Assembly (NCBI GenBank): GCA_030765065.1
Contig: CM060990.1
Coordinates: forward strand, 499,276,190-499,340,189
Source of the DNA: Deroplatys truncata
Lineage: Eukaryota; Arthropoda; Insecta; Mantodea; Mantidae
Reading direction: 5' to 3'
Length of the DNA: 64,000 nucleotides
The position numbers and the translations under genes were made by a program. Each line of letters begins with the position of its first letter. Within the stretch, counting starts at the first letter, position 1. Below, piece after piece: positions 41,056 through 52,573 of this stretch. The notes under the pieces are model-generated. The model searched no databases. It saw nothing but the letters and a program-made list of their open reading frames with translations, and was not told where the DNA came from.

Positions 41056-41364
41056 TTAAATTTTTACACCTTTTTTTAGAATAAAAATCACACGTTTCTA
41101 ACCTTTCTGATGGTATCTGCTGATGTTGCTTTGATGTCCAGCTTTCTGCCCCTCTCTCCTAGATGTATATGTAGCCTCTGCGTTGTATTATGATGAATCT
41201 GCGTTGTCTCGATGTTTTTGTGTCCACTCATCCGCATCGTCTGTCGTTCCTCTAGTTCTTTCTGGAATCTGCGTCTTGTAGTTCAGTTTACTACTCCATT
41301 CGCTCCACGTCCTGATTCCTTTGCTCCTTCCTGGTTATTTCACTCCTTTCCTGGTCACTCTGCC

Positions 41365-41382
41365 CCACGTTCTGGGCGCCAA
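41365..41382 (-). other. Candidate primer-binding site
   Basis: Three bases inside the 5' LTR the minus strand reads TGGCGCCCAGAACGTGG, which begins with the TGG complement of a tRNA CCA end. I cannot name the tRNA with certainty. Confidence 0.5.
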
Positions 41383-41384
41383 TT

Positions 41385-42344
41385 TGTGAGTTTATTTCTG
41401 TGATGTTATTTGTGTATGTGTGTTTACTCAACGTGTTGATGCCATCTTGTGACGTGATTCATTTGTTAGGTTTGTTAGCTCCATCTGGTGTTAGCAATTT
41501 GCGGCAGTATTAGTTTTTTTGTTTAAAAAAAATGCTACTTATTTTATTTAATTTTGGTTTGCTGTCCTCCGGCTAGCTTTTGGGTCGAGTACTTCTCTTT
41601 ATACAGGTTGTGTAAACGGAAAGGAATCTTTTATCCAAATATAACACTGATGAAGAAATTTGTTTTACACTTTTATTGTCGAAATACAGTCACTATCACA
41701 TTTACATATTGATCTTAACACTCGCCAAACTGAAACTGTTATAATAACTTCATTACTGATATTTCTTAATTCGCGTACTTCAACTTTCTGTATAATTAAC
41801 TTTATAACACTTGAGAATTTTCATAACTCTGTTACGCGTAACCTACAAATTGATATCCAAAGTGTGCCGTACAAATACTTTCGACGAACTGACGGACTGA
41901 AGGCGACGTGTAGTGTACAAAGAATTTTGATGAACTGTGTGCGATCTACCTCTGACTTGGCTTTTTATACTCCTACACCTAGATATGCCTAAAGATTATA
42001 ACTGAGCTGCTATTGGCTAATAAAACGCGCCAACATTAGCGTCTATTTTTATATCCAATGAAAATTATGAATACATATGCTCTAGGGAAACGTTCCAGAA
42101 GATTCTCAAGGAAAAAACGCGCCAACATTACGTAACTTCCTCGTTTCCAATAATGATAAACAACTCACCCCCTCGCTGCATTATTGCGTGCTATTATTGT
42201 CAGTTTCAGTAAGGCAGTATAAACTTACTTCCCAACAATAATTACAATCAACAAACATCTCAAATCAATGTCACATAATAATGCATATTCATATTACAAC
42301 CATTATTTACATTTAAGTAATTTGTGATACAGATTACTGCATCA
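41385..42344 (-). repeat. 5' LTR of the Gypsy-like element
   Basis: Partner of 33803-34765, with the same TG...CA ends in the element's orientation. Confidence 0.9.
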
Positions 42345-42746
42345 ACTGGTTAATAATCATCTTTATTATAGGGTATACAATGAAGGGGACACCTCAAGCA
42401 CTGTGCCTTATGAGAGATCTGTTAGGCTACCACCCTCAGGAGAAAGGAATAAAGCTATAGTGGCTTGAAACACTCCTGTTTATAAACTTGATGCTTATTG
42501 TTGAACACCTGCCTGGGATGTTTTGACGATAATTATCAATAAGGGTCACAACCAAAGTGACCAACTATGGCATCTCATTTGTCACCAGTTTCACAACAAA
42601 TGATCTCCACAAAGTTGCTTGCATGATTTGTAATTTCATCCTATTTTCAAATATGTTTTTCATATTTTAAGATTTGCATCCCCTAAAATCCGCCACCCTG
42701 TGCAGTAGAACAGTACGACCCCCCTTGAGTTGGCCCTGCTCAGTAG

Positions 42747-43657
42747 CAAGACCTTAAATTGCAGTAGCAGCGGGAAACACGTGTCCATACACCCAGTGGA
42801 AAACACTGAGCATCTGGTTCATAGTTCATTGTGTTTCTTGATATTAATAATATGCACTTAATTTGCAGTGGAATGAATCTTTTTAAAAAAGGAATTCTGC
42901 ATTCCAGCATAGAAATATATAGTTACTTTTCAAATTCAATAACAGTTACAGAAAAGTCTGATATATTTAAATCAAAAGTGAAAGCTTTGTTTGTGTAGGA
43001 ACACTGCTTTTACTTAGTTGAGTACCTTGTATTTAGAATTTCATAAATAATCATTTGTATAGTTTATAGGTTTTATATTCATTACAACATTATTATGCTT
43101 TAATTTGTATATTCTTAATATCTTATGTAAGTTAATTAATCTTGCCATACCTGTGTATCAGTGTACACTGTACTGCATGATTGAAAGGATCAACAAATGC
43201 CATGCTGCAGATCAAGAATTTCATAGAAATGCAAATTAACTCTTGTTTATAAACAGCCTCCTAAAAGAATAAGTTTTGGGAATTATGAATTACTATGACC
43301 ATTTATTTTTATATTTTCACTTTTACTCACTATTTTGCTAATGTACTTACTCATAAGAGGAAATGGGATTACCTTCAAAACCTTCATACAGTATGCCAGT
43401 GTTATTAATCCACATTGATATCTTTCTGTGAATTTGTTTTCTGTTATAAAGGTGCATTTATGATAAAATATGCAGTGAGAAGAAACTATGTTCATATTTG
43501 ATTAAATATCATCTCTATGGAAACGATTTCAAATTTGGTTAACATTTGGATTAAATTTATTAAATACTATGGAATAAAATACGTATTTCAGCAAAATACA
43601 TTTTAATAGCTATATAAGTTTATCTTCTACCATAATGTAAGGTAGGGATGGTTAAGA
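42747..43657. other. Non-coding stretch between retroelements
   Basis: AT-rich with no coding frame recognised; contains the inverted partner (about 42817-42835) of the repeat at 26834-26851. Confidence 0.4.
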
Positions 43658-43996
43658 TGTGGTGAGTTAAGATTGAACAGAAATAAAAGCACCACAGGTA
43701 TGTATAACACTAAATTTATTTACTCTGTGTGCACAATATATATCAACACTCAGCGGTTTAAGTTCCAGTATGTAAACATACTGTTTTTGGCAGAAGGCCA
43801 GTCCCAACTGTTACTTCCAGGCAGGGATGGCTTAGTTGCCCAAGTGCACAGCTGTTCCTGGTCACTCACTACCCTGTGTCTGGGAGATGCTGCCTTCTGA
43901 AGATGTGCCCACCCTTGGAAGCTGGACTGAGGGTTATAGCTACAGCTTCCAAGAGTCAGGTAGCCAGCTGTTCTATGTGGTGGTTGAGCCGCCACA
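43658..43996 (-). repeat. 3' LTR of the decayed LTR element
   Basis: Matches 47263-47598 along its length, including TAACACTAAATTTATTTACT and the CCACA ends. Confidence 0.85.
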
Positions 43997-44039
43997 TCAC
44001 ATCCCTTGGGAGAGAGGTGCCTGGAACCTATGAAAGTCC

Positions 44040-44400
44040 GGAAAATGGACATGTCGCCCAGAACTACTGGTTGCATATGGTGTTGGCACCTGTGTAGGTG
44101 TGTTTGATGATGGAGTTTCAGGAAAGATGGCTTCTGTGAGAATGGAAACAGGTTTCATGTGATCAGCTGATACCAGTATTGCTTTGTTTCTGACGGCAAT
44201 ATGGAAGGTTTTGTCAGTGCGGTCAAGCACTTTGTAAGGTCCAGTGTGGCCAATAATGTCAATGTGGATATGAAGGAAGCACCCTGGTGGAACTGGATAC
44301 TCTACAGGTGGTGTCTTATTGTGTCGGTTGATCTTTAACCGTTGGCAGGGTTGGCAAATTTGTGCCCAGAACCGGCAGTGATTTTTAAAACTCGGCCATA
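44040..44400 (-). pseudogene. Integrase remnant lacking its catalytic core
   Basis: The minus strand reads a C-x-x-C zinc end (CQPCQRLKINRHNKTPP), then HIDIIGHTGPYKVLDRTDKT and FHIAVRNKAILVSADHMKP. The first catalytic Asp segment (IDIIG) is joined directly to the GPY/K-type C-terminal module, so the core with the second Asp and Glu has been deleted. Confidence 0.7.
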
Positions 44401-44565
44401 GGAATCCCTGGAAGACCAGCTTGACGGAAGCTTTTGTTCCTGGATGACTAAGGTTATGGAGGGAGTAAAGGACTTGTCGGCGAAAAAGTTGGGTGACAAA
44501 ATGATTGGTCTACTAGTAGAGGTGTCATAGGGCAAAGACGCTGCAGTACCGGATAGAGGAACCCT

Positions 44566-46400
44566 TTAAAAGTTGAGAGAAGAATCGTTGTTCTGGAGTA
44601 GCTGGCAAAGCTCGGCATCCTGCTCCTGAGACTCAGCATGTGCCACCAAGTCCACGGATTTAGATAGGGCGTTGATACGAGAAAGGGCGTCGGCAATGAA
44701 TTTATCTAAACCAGGGACGTTTTCATTGTTGGTGTAGAATTGGGAAATTAAGTCTAAGTATTGGAACTGGCGAAGAGAGAAGCTTTCGCTCTTTTGTTGG
44801 AAGGCATAAGTAATAGGTTTGTGATCGGTGAAGATGGTAAACGTTTGTGCTTCTAACATATGCCGGAAATGTTTAACCGTCTCATGGATAACCAGAAGCT
44901 CTCTGTCGTAGGCACTGTATTTCTGTTGCTGGGAGGCGAGCTTCTTGGAAAAGAAGCGCAGTGATTGCCAATTTCCATTTATCCGCTGCTGCAGAACTGC
45001 TCGGAGTGCCAAGCCGGAAGCATCTGTGACCAGAGCAAGAGGAGCAGAGCTTTCTGGATGGGCTAGAAGAGTTGCTTTTGAGAGACTATCCTTACAGTTC
45101 TCGAAAGCCGAAGCAGTCAGGCGTCCAGTTCACAGAATCAGAACTTTTGACTCCAGAGCCTGAGAGAATGGTGTAAAAAGGTGTCTAAACGACGATAAAA
45201 GTTTATCATTTCTAGGAACCTTCTCAGAGTTCGGATGATCTGGTGTGGTGCATGGGATTGTAAGTCAGCCATTCGATCGGGCAAGGGACGAGAACTTTCA
45301 CCCGAGACGATATAGTACAGGAAGACAACCTCTGGAACTTTAAAGGCGCACTTGGAAGGATTGATGACAGCTCCGAACTCTCGTAGCCTGGTGCAGAGTT
45401 GGCGAAGGTGCTGGAGATGCTGTTCCGAAGTCTGAGGGAAGACTTGGATGTCGCCCAAGTAGGCGAAACAGAAATCCAATCCACGGAGAACTTCGTCCAA
45501 AAATCTTGGAAAAGAATGAGATGCGTTTTGAAGCCAAATGACATAAAAGAAAATTCAAAAAGACCCACAGGGGTAGTGATGGCTGTTTTAGGTATATCCT
45601 CAGAGTGTATGCATGCCTGGTTGTATGCTCGGACGATCAATTTTGGTGAAGACGGAACAACCGGAAAAATAATGGGAATAATCCTGAATGTGTGGTATAG
45701 GATACCTGTCAGGAATGGTGAGGGCATAAAGAGCACGGTAGTCGCCACAAGGGAGCCAACTGTTGTCTTTCTTGAGTACCACGTGCAGTGCCGAAGATCA
45801 AAGACTCTCACATCGGCGGGCTGTACCCTCCTGCAGCATGCTGTCGAAGTCGGCCTTAGCAATTTTGAGGCGCTCAGGTGCGAGTCGACGAGGACAGCAA
45901 GAAACAGGTGGACCGGGCGTTGTTCTGATGTGGTGAACAACCTGGTGTTGCACAGTTTTTGGCATTCCCACAGGCCAAGTGAGTTTGGGGAATTCTGCGA
46001 GAAGGTCGTCAAGTGGTGTACCTGTGAGAATAGTTTTAACACTAGGAATTGCAGCGTTTGTGGTAAGACGGGATATTGAAAGTTTCGTTGTGCCGTGCAG
46101 TAGATGACCACGACGACAATCGACCAGAAGATTGTAGTGCGACAAGAAATCAGTACCAATAATTATTGGAATGGTAACACCAGCCACCATGAAACGCCAA
46201 ACAAATGCTCGCCGGAGTCCAAAATTTAGGTTTAAATGGATGTAGCCGAAAGTGTGAATAGTCGTGACATTGGCGGTGAACAGTTGGTAATCTAAGTGCG
46301 CTCTGCTGCCATGAGCTAACCTTTTAGGAAAAACGCAGAGATCTGAACCAGTGTCTATTAGGAATATGTGCTTACTTGTGCTGTCAGTAACGAAGAGGCG
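44566..46400 (-). pseudogene. protease-RT-RNase H remnant of the decayed LTR element
   Basis: Protease: HIFLIDTGSDLCVFP at about 46370-46325 with the DTGSD active-site motif. RT pieces lie in several frames: an ALTIPDRYPIPHIQD segment (about 45730), FSFMSFGFK (about 45560), and FAYLGDIQV (about 45460), where the usual YxDD has become YLGD, losing one catalytic Asp. RNase H/connection: LRAVLQQRINGNWQSLRFFS, KYSAYDRELLVIHETVKHFR, FTIFTDHKPITYAFQ and PGLDKFIADALSRI. Multiple frameshifts. Confidence 0.8.
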
Positions 46401-46484
46401 CAGTCGTTTGCCGTCACTAACGGCTGCTGCTGTCGTTTTCCGGGATGTAGGAACACGGTGACCTATCTTTCCGCTCAGTATCGC

Positions 46485-47190
46485 CTAACCAACGGTGGTA
46501 CCAACATTGGACCCGAACTGCCGACGAGTCGCGCGAGAAGTGTGGTGACTGATTTCTTTGTTGTTGGCGGTTTCATGAATGTGAATGCTGTCGTACCGGT
46601 CGGGTTTCAAGGCCACCACTTGCTTGGATAGCTCTTCAACTCTTGTAGGAGCATACTGCATTCGGATTGTTAAACTCGCCACGCAGGGCGGCGGAGACGT
46701 CACCTCGAGAATTTTGTCTGCCAGCAGCAAAACGGTATCAAGATTAGCGTCTATTTGGCAGACGATGATGGTCTGGATATGAGATGGCAAACGACTGGAC
46801 CATATACTCCTCAGAAAGTTATCCGGAACGTCTGGTGCGAGGCTTTTGAGGTGAGTAAAAACCGGAAAGGTTTGCAGTCTCCCATTTCCTCGTGTGTTAG
46901 CAGCTGCCGAACGCGCTGCTCCTTGGAGGTGACAACCTGCATAAAAACTCCGCCTTGAGTTTTGTGTAGGGACTGCCGGATGGTGGATTGGTTATGATGT
47001 CCTCCACTTCTGCGACAAATCGGTGGTCAAGCTGAGCAATTACTTCATTGAATTTAGTTCTTTCAGTCATAATACCACTTAGTTCGAATTGCCCTTCTCC
47101 ATGGGCGAACCATAGAGCGAGTCTGTTGGCCCAGAAAGGAGGCAACTTCACATGATAGAGAGTACCTGCAGCTGCCTGCTCCGTCGTCAT
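46485..47190 (-). pseudogene. gag remnant of the decayed LTR element
   Basis: Starts LPPFWANRLALWFAHGEGQF, continues TKFNEVIAQLDHRFVAEVED and PYTKLKAEFLCRLS, then shifts frame; the segment PSHIQTIIVCQIDANLDTVL lies in another frame at about 46780. The order is that of the capsid-like gag of Gypsy elements common in arthropods. At least two frameshifts are present. Confidence 0.8.
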
Positions 47191-47262
47191 ATTTGTTGTC
47201 AGTGTATACGCGGCACTTAATACAAGTTAAATTGTCACTTTTTCACGATCACAATCACAAGG

Positions 47263-47598
47263 TGTGGTTTAAGGTTGAAGAGAAATAAAAACACCACAGG
47301 ATGTGTAACACTAAATTTATTTACTCTGCATACGTAATATATATTAACACTCAGTGGTTTAAGTTCCAGCATGTAAGAGTGCTGCTTTCGGCAGAAGTCC
47401 AATCCTGACTGTTACTTCCTAGCAGGGGTAGCTTAGTAAACCAAGCGCACAGCTGTCCTTGTCACTCACTACTTGGTGTCTGGGAGATGCTGCCCTCTGA
47501 AGACATGCCCACCCTTGGAAGCTGAACCGAGGGTTGTAGCTACCTTCCAAGGGGCGGTCAGGTAGCCTAGTGTTCTATGTAATGGTTGAGCTGCCACA
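47263..47598 (-). repeat. 5' LTR of the decayed LTR element
   Basis: Partner of 43658-43996. Confidence 0.85.
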
Positions 47599-48705
47599 GG
47601 TGACACAGTGAAGCATGATTGCATTGTAACTTTCCATGTTGCTTTATTTCTGGCTTGCGCTTGGCTCGAATTTTTTTTTTTTTTACTACCTGCTCAGTGG
47701 TATTGTGGATATTCTACATTCTTATGGGTTTGAAAAGACCGCATTTTTGCCATGCCCAATGTAAGAAAAATCATGGAGCTTGAGCATTTACCTGTATCTG
47801 CCAGCACTATTACAGAGAAAGGCTAGATAAAATTGACCAGTAATGTTGACTTGCACATCTGCTTACTACAGAAGAACCTGCTTGGATTGATGACCAGTCT
47901 GAGTGAGCCTGAGTATCATTCTTTAAGATCCTGCTTACTAAAATTTTATCTTTTCCAATAACTCATTTTAATCTGGATTTTTGTCTGGATCTCCTTCAGT
48001 TTTCAGTCTTTCTACCATTGATGCAGCATGAAGTAGTATTCATTTTACTTTTCAAAATAACCTGATTTAAATACTAAATTCTGTTTTGCTCAGTAAGGCC
48101 TTTTGAAAATTCACCTATTCTTAATTTAGTAATACTTAATTCTTTAGCAATTATCAAGGACAAATCCTTACTGAATTCTGGAACCTTCCAGAGAATTAAC
48201 CTGTAATGCTAATGGGTGGTATGAATAAACTGAGAGTTTGCTTTGATCACATCCGAGATGAGTAAGCTCTTCCCATGAGGAAGCTCTTAAATTTTGTATG
48301 AATAAAAGCTATAGAAGCAAAATCTATAAATTGCGAGCTGGTTCACAGAGTTTGCATCACATTCTGCACAATCTAGTCCAGCAAGTATAAACTCAGACTA
48401 AGTTTATTGCCCATAGACTCAATTAGAAGTTTCGAGCATTATCAAGTGCAAAGATAAAACCTTAAATTACAGTTTAGAAAATATATGTGTTTACACTTTG
48501 TTGAAAGTATGAATATTGTATACAGGCTCTTTCAAGCATTGTTAAGTACAAACAAGAATATCATTAATATTATATACAGGATTGCTTAAAATATATTTTT
48601 TATACTCTGTTTGAATCTAAAGCTGTTGCTTTCACATTTTACTTCAGTTGGTAGTCGGTTGTGCATACATAAACCAAATATAAAGGGATTTTTGTTTATA
48701 GATTT
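47599..48705. other. Non-coding stretch (may include LINE 3' region)
   Basis: No coding frame recognised. The right part (about 48400-48705) may be the 3' untranslated region of the adjacent minus-strand LINE, but no poly-A tail is clear. Confidence 0.4.
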
Positions 48706-50950
48706 TCAATTATTACTATTTTGGTGCAAGTCCAATTTATACCTTGTTTCGTGACCATGTATTTCACTATTTGTTTTAGGTTCGTACAGTTCAGTCAGAC
48801 GGATTACTTTATATATGTACAAAGACACTACAGTAAATAGTTTTTCTCTTTTTAAGACTTCCTTACAGGACTCACATTTTCCCATTTTGAACATTGTTCT
48901 GATACATTTCTTTTGGAGTACTAGAACCCTCTGGATGAGGGTATTACTACAGCCACCCCATACTTCTATGCCATATTGAATGTGCGAATAAATTAAGCTA
49001 TGATATATAGTTTTGAGAACCTTTATGTTACATATTTTTGCAAACTCTCTCAACAGGTACAGGCCTTTACTAATATTTTTACATAGGTTGTCAATGTGAT
49101 TAGTCCATGATATGTATTTATCAACCTGTATGCCTAAGAATTTGTGTGAGGGGGTTTCCTTTATCACTGTACCTACAAGGTTAATATGAAGCATAGCATC
49201 TGTTTTCTTTTCTTTTAGTTCAAATTTAATTATATTAGTCTTTTCAGAGTTGTTCATGAAGCCTAAGGTTTTGAAAAAGTTATCTATCCTAAGTGATTCT
49301 TTGGTAGCAAGTGACTGAGGGTCACACTCATTATTTGCATTACAGATAATAGTGGTATCATCAGCATAACTTATAATTTTACAATTTTCTGAAGCGTACA
49401 TGTCATTTATGTAAAGTATAAAAAATAAAGGGCCAAGCACTGAGCCCTGTGGTACACCATGATTGACAATTTCTGTGGCAGATTTAACTTTTGCTGTGTT
49501 AATTCGTTGTTTGAAACTTATTTCTGTGTATTGTATTTGCCCTTTTAGATATGATGAGATTAATCTGTTAGCAACCCCCTAATTCCATACTTTTCTAATA
49601 TTAATAGCAATATATCATGTTGAACACAATCGAACGTCTTAGATAAGCCTAAAAATATACTAGCAACTTTCTTTTTGTCATCCAAATTGCTTAAGGTATT
49701 GTGGACAAAATCTACCAGTTTCAGTGATAGTTGATCTTTTAGCATGAAAACCATGTTGAAAGTCGCTGAGAACATTAGGTTTTTCTAAAAAAGCAATGAT
49801 TATTTTTATTAGTATTTTTTCAAACAATTTTGCAATTACAGGAGTGAGAGAGATTGGTTTATAGCTGCATAATTCTTTTGTCACCTTTTTTGTGTATCAG
49901 AGTAACAATGCTGATTTTTAAGCAGTCTGGAAATGCTCCTTGTCTTAGCGATTCATTTATCAGATAGACCAACGGGATAATTACAGAATGTTTACATTTT
50001 TTCAACAACTTGGAGCTAATGCCATCCCATCCAGTGGAATTTTTGTTCTTAAACCCATTAATTAAACCTAGGATCTCATCTGATGTAGTATCATGTAAAT
50101 AAAGAGAGTTTACAAGACTATTTTTAGTTTTATGACCTGAAATATTATGAAAATTTTGGGTACTATTTTGTGTAGTAACAACATTTATAAAGCAGTCATT
50201 CAAGTGATTACAAATTAGCAGTGGATTTTGTTTTAGCACGTTATTGATAAGAAGATTTATATTTTCTTGCTTTTGATTTTCTTTTTTCATGCTGTTAATT
50301 ATCGTCCATGCCGTTTTTGAGCAATTGCTTGTTTCTGAGAGCTTGCTCATTACCTTTTGTGACTTAATGTTTATCAGCTCACCCTCATATGCTTTTTTAT
50401 ACTGTTTATATTTATGCTTATAGCGCTCAGCTTTTGTTGATTTAGCTAGCAGGTACATGTCGTTCATTTTATTTCTTAGCATCATAGCCTCACTAGAGAT
50501 CCTTACTCTGAGTTTATGATAAAGTTTCCAAATTTTATTTACCATAGGGCAGCATAACTCAATGTTATGGTTTAGAACATTGTAGACCTTAATTCCATTT
50601 ATCATTTATATTTTTGATGCTATACAATATCTCCCATTTTTCATTAGACAGACGGTTTTGTAATTTTAGAATATTTTTTTCTGTAAATTCCCTACAGGTT
50701 CTTTTTTCAATGGGATCTGATTTTGCTAATGTGCAATTAATTATGTCTAAATATTGAGCATGATGATCTGATAGGTAATTAGTCATGTTACCAGCAACAT
50801 ATTGACCCTCCTTTAGATTAGTGATTATATAGTCAATAACTGAAATAGAATTTATAGTTTCCCTAGTTGCATCTAGTTTTATATTTTTTATATTAAATGA
50901 GTGAAACATATCCTGTAGAATTTTGAGTGCTACCACTATAAAGTTTCTCT
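48706..50950 (-). pseudogene. 5'-truncated non-LTR retrotransposon (CR1/Jockey-like LINE)
   Basis: In order on the minus strand: the end of an AP-type endonuclease (VIDYIITNLKEGQYVAGNMT, then NYLSDHHAQYL with the SDH motif, about 50760); an upstream RT region (NKNSTGWDGISSKLLKKC, about 50050); CSYKPISLTPVIAKLFEKIL (about 49870); a QHGFHAKRST segment (about 49745); FLGLSKTFDCVQHDILL (about 49630); LGPLFFILYINDMY (about 49435); and IISYADDTTIICNAN (catalytic YADD, about 49370). The C-terminal LINE domain includes SHIQYGIEVWGG. The RT is broken by frameshifts near 49870 and 49680 and by a stop near 49560-49445. The 5' part ends in an (AAT)n microsatellite. Confidence 0.85.
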
Positions 50951-50951
<1 letters not shown>

Positions 50952-51041
<90 letters not shown>

Positions 51042-51084
51042 CAACAACAACCACAACAATAACAACAATAAGAATAACAATAAA
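50952..51084. repeat. (AAT)n / (AAC)n microsatellite
   Basis: Long AAT trinucleotide run grading into AAC repeats, directly at the truncated 5' end of the LINE. Open frames through it (poly-Asn, poly-Ile, poly-Leu) are artefacts. Confidence 0.95.
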
Positions 51085-51085
51085 C

Positions 51086-51086
<1 letters not shown>

Positions 51087-51134
<48 letters not shown>
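51087..51134. repeat. (GAT)n microsatellite
   Basis: About 16 perfect GAT/ATG trinucleotides. Confidence 0.95.
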
Positions 51135-51184
51135 ATGTAGGTACAGAAATTGCATGCACAAAAGCATATACACTTAAAATCTAG

Positions 51185-52418
51185 CACACCTGTACTAGAA
51201 TAACAACATATGCAGTGTTACCAATTAAATTTTAACCTAAATGCTATTGTCAACCAATTTGTGCATTGCATATGATTCTTTGACATTGTATTAAATTTTG
51301 AATTAATAAACATACAGTTTTAGGTTACATTTTGAAAGCTGGAAGACCTTTATGCTAAAATTCACTGAACCTGCAAGATCTGCAACAAGTTACTGCATAA
51401 CCTAACTAAATCCATTAACTGCAAGCTGGTTTCATCATTCATTTCATTATATTTTCTTTATTTTTCTTATATTGTTTTTGGTGCACTTCTCTGGTGAATT
51501 ACAGTTCAGTGTGCTTCATTATTTAAAATTGATTTTCAATGTACCTACAATAACATGTATACTAAACAATAAAAAACATTTAAGCTGTTGATCACACAGG
51601 TGTAACCCTATTTATGCAGTTTGTAAATAAAACTTAGATTTAAGTCCAAAAATAATAAATGTCATAGTAATGAAATCCTGCCTATGTTTTTATTGCATTT
51701 GACAAATGTGGAGTTTACAGGTAGCAATCTCCACAAGGAATGTGTTGTACTCAACATTTATTTTAATGACAATAGGATTCACATGTTTTAACTAAACTCC
51801 TACATTATGAAAATATTAACACCTCTTAAAGTACATTATTTTTCTCAAAAGCATTCAGGAAGTTTACTGTTTTCAAATGAACAGTTCAATATTCATGGCT
51901 GCAATTGCAAGAAGTGGAAGCAGTTTTTTATAACCCTGAAACAGGATAGCACCTGTTTATCCAAAAACCTATCCAGACCATTCTGAGGTTCCAACATGTG
52001 GCTAAAACAGGACCTCAGCTGCATCTCGACACATAGCACTGCTCATGCAGTAAGGCCTTTCTTGGAACTAAAGCTGAGGTTTTTGGTTGTGGTGAATGGC
52101 TCACTCAGCACCCTGGTTACAGAGGAGGTAAGGTCATTAAAGTCTGTCCTGGATTCTATATTGATTGCAGCTTATCATTTTCAACTAAAATGAAATAGTA
52201 GGCTAACCACTGCACATATTCTTATTCAAACGGATACACAATTTTATAATCTCTCTCTCTCTCAACACAATCTCATTGGTGTATTTCTTTAAGTTTTTCA
52301 TTCATATACCATTGCAGCAGAGTTACCGGTTAATCCACGTACTATATTAAAGTAAATAAAGAGCACAGACTGAGGATAAAGTTACATAATAATCTGTGAG
52401 AAAACATAAAACACATAC
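51185..52418. other. Probable host intron sequence downstream of the AIG1-like exon
   Basis: No coding region recognised; it follows the donor site of the exon at 52419-52573 on the minus strand. Confidence 0.4.
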
Positions 52419-52573
52419 CTTTGAGTTTTTTATTGATAAGCTCTCCCAGCATGTAGTAGCCCATCAGACAGACAGTTGATACCACCGAGAAAAGCAGTCG
52501 CATGGCCCAAGATCCCAGGGCATGGTAAATTGGGTACAGCCATGCTCCATGGGCAAAAAACACCATCAAGAAA
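52419..52573 (-). CDS. Exon of a host AIG1/ADTRP (FAR-17a)-like membrane protein
   Basis: A 155-nt open exon with acceptor TTTTGCAG and donor AAG|GTATGT on the minus strand. It encodes FLMVFFAHGAWLYPIYHALG, then WAMRLLFSVVSTVCLMGYYM and LGELINKK. The pattern of a hydrophobic segment with H-G-x-W-x-Y-P, a second membrane helix and a final L-G-E-x-x-N is that of the C-terminal part of the AIG1/ADTRP family. These are multi-pass endoplasmic reticulum or plasma membrane proteins reported as hydrolases of fatty-acid esters of hydroxy fatty acids. The exon is cut on both sides by introns, with neighbouring exons outside or unrecognised here. It is the only host coding piece I can support; the assignment rests on the remembered pattern. 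Confidence 0.65.

Larger units (their letters stand above)
33803..42344 (-). mobile_element. Gypsy-like LTR retrotransposon (8.5 kb), minus orientation
   Basis: Two LTRs of 963 and 960 bp (33803-34765 and 41385-42344) flank gag and pol on the minus strand. In transcript orientation each LTR starts TGATGCAGTAATC and ends TCACA. The protein order PR-RT-RNaseH-IN is that of Gypsy/Ty3 elements. There is no envelope-like third frame. By eye the LTRs differ at roughly a dozen positions plus a 3-5 base indel near the end, so the insertion is fairly recent. I do not see a clean target duplication: flanks are TGCAC on the left and ACTGG on the right. It interrupts the hAT-type element. Confidence 0.92.
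33442..42738. mobile_element. hAT-type short element (MITE-like), split by the Gypsy element
   Basis: Left end CAGGGCCGGCTC; right end GAGTTGGCCCTG, its imperfect inverted form, with the CAGGGCC start typical of hAT termini. The flanks are ATCAGTAG (33434-33441) and CTCAGTAG (42739-42746), an 8-bp duplication with one mismatch, the target size expected for hAT. Without the nested LTR retrotransposon the element is only about 755 bp (33442-33802 plus 42345-42738) and has no coding capacity, so it is non-autonomous. The left part includes a (CT)n/(CA)n microsatellite. Confidence 0.75.
43658..47598 (-). mobile_element. Decayed second LTR retrotransposon (Gypsy/Ty3 group)
   Basis: LTRs of 339 and 336 bp (43658-43996 and 47263-47598), beginning TGTGGC(G/A)GCTCAACC in element orientation and ending CCACA; by eye they are more diverged than those of the 8.5 kb element. 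Between them, gag, protease, RT and RNase H remnants are present on the minus strand in many frames. The integrase catalytic core is missing. Total length of 3.9 kb is short for an autonomous element. Confidence 0.85.

Noticed and set aside
50893..51187. Poly-His, poly-Ile, poly-Leu and poly-Asn open frames
   Set aside because: Artefacts of trinucleotide microsatellites.
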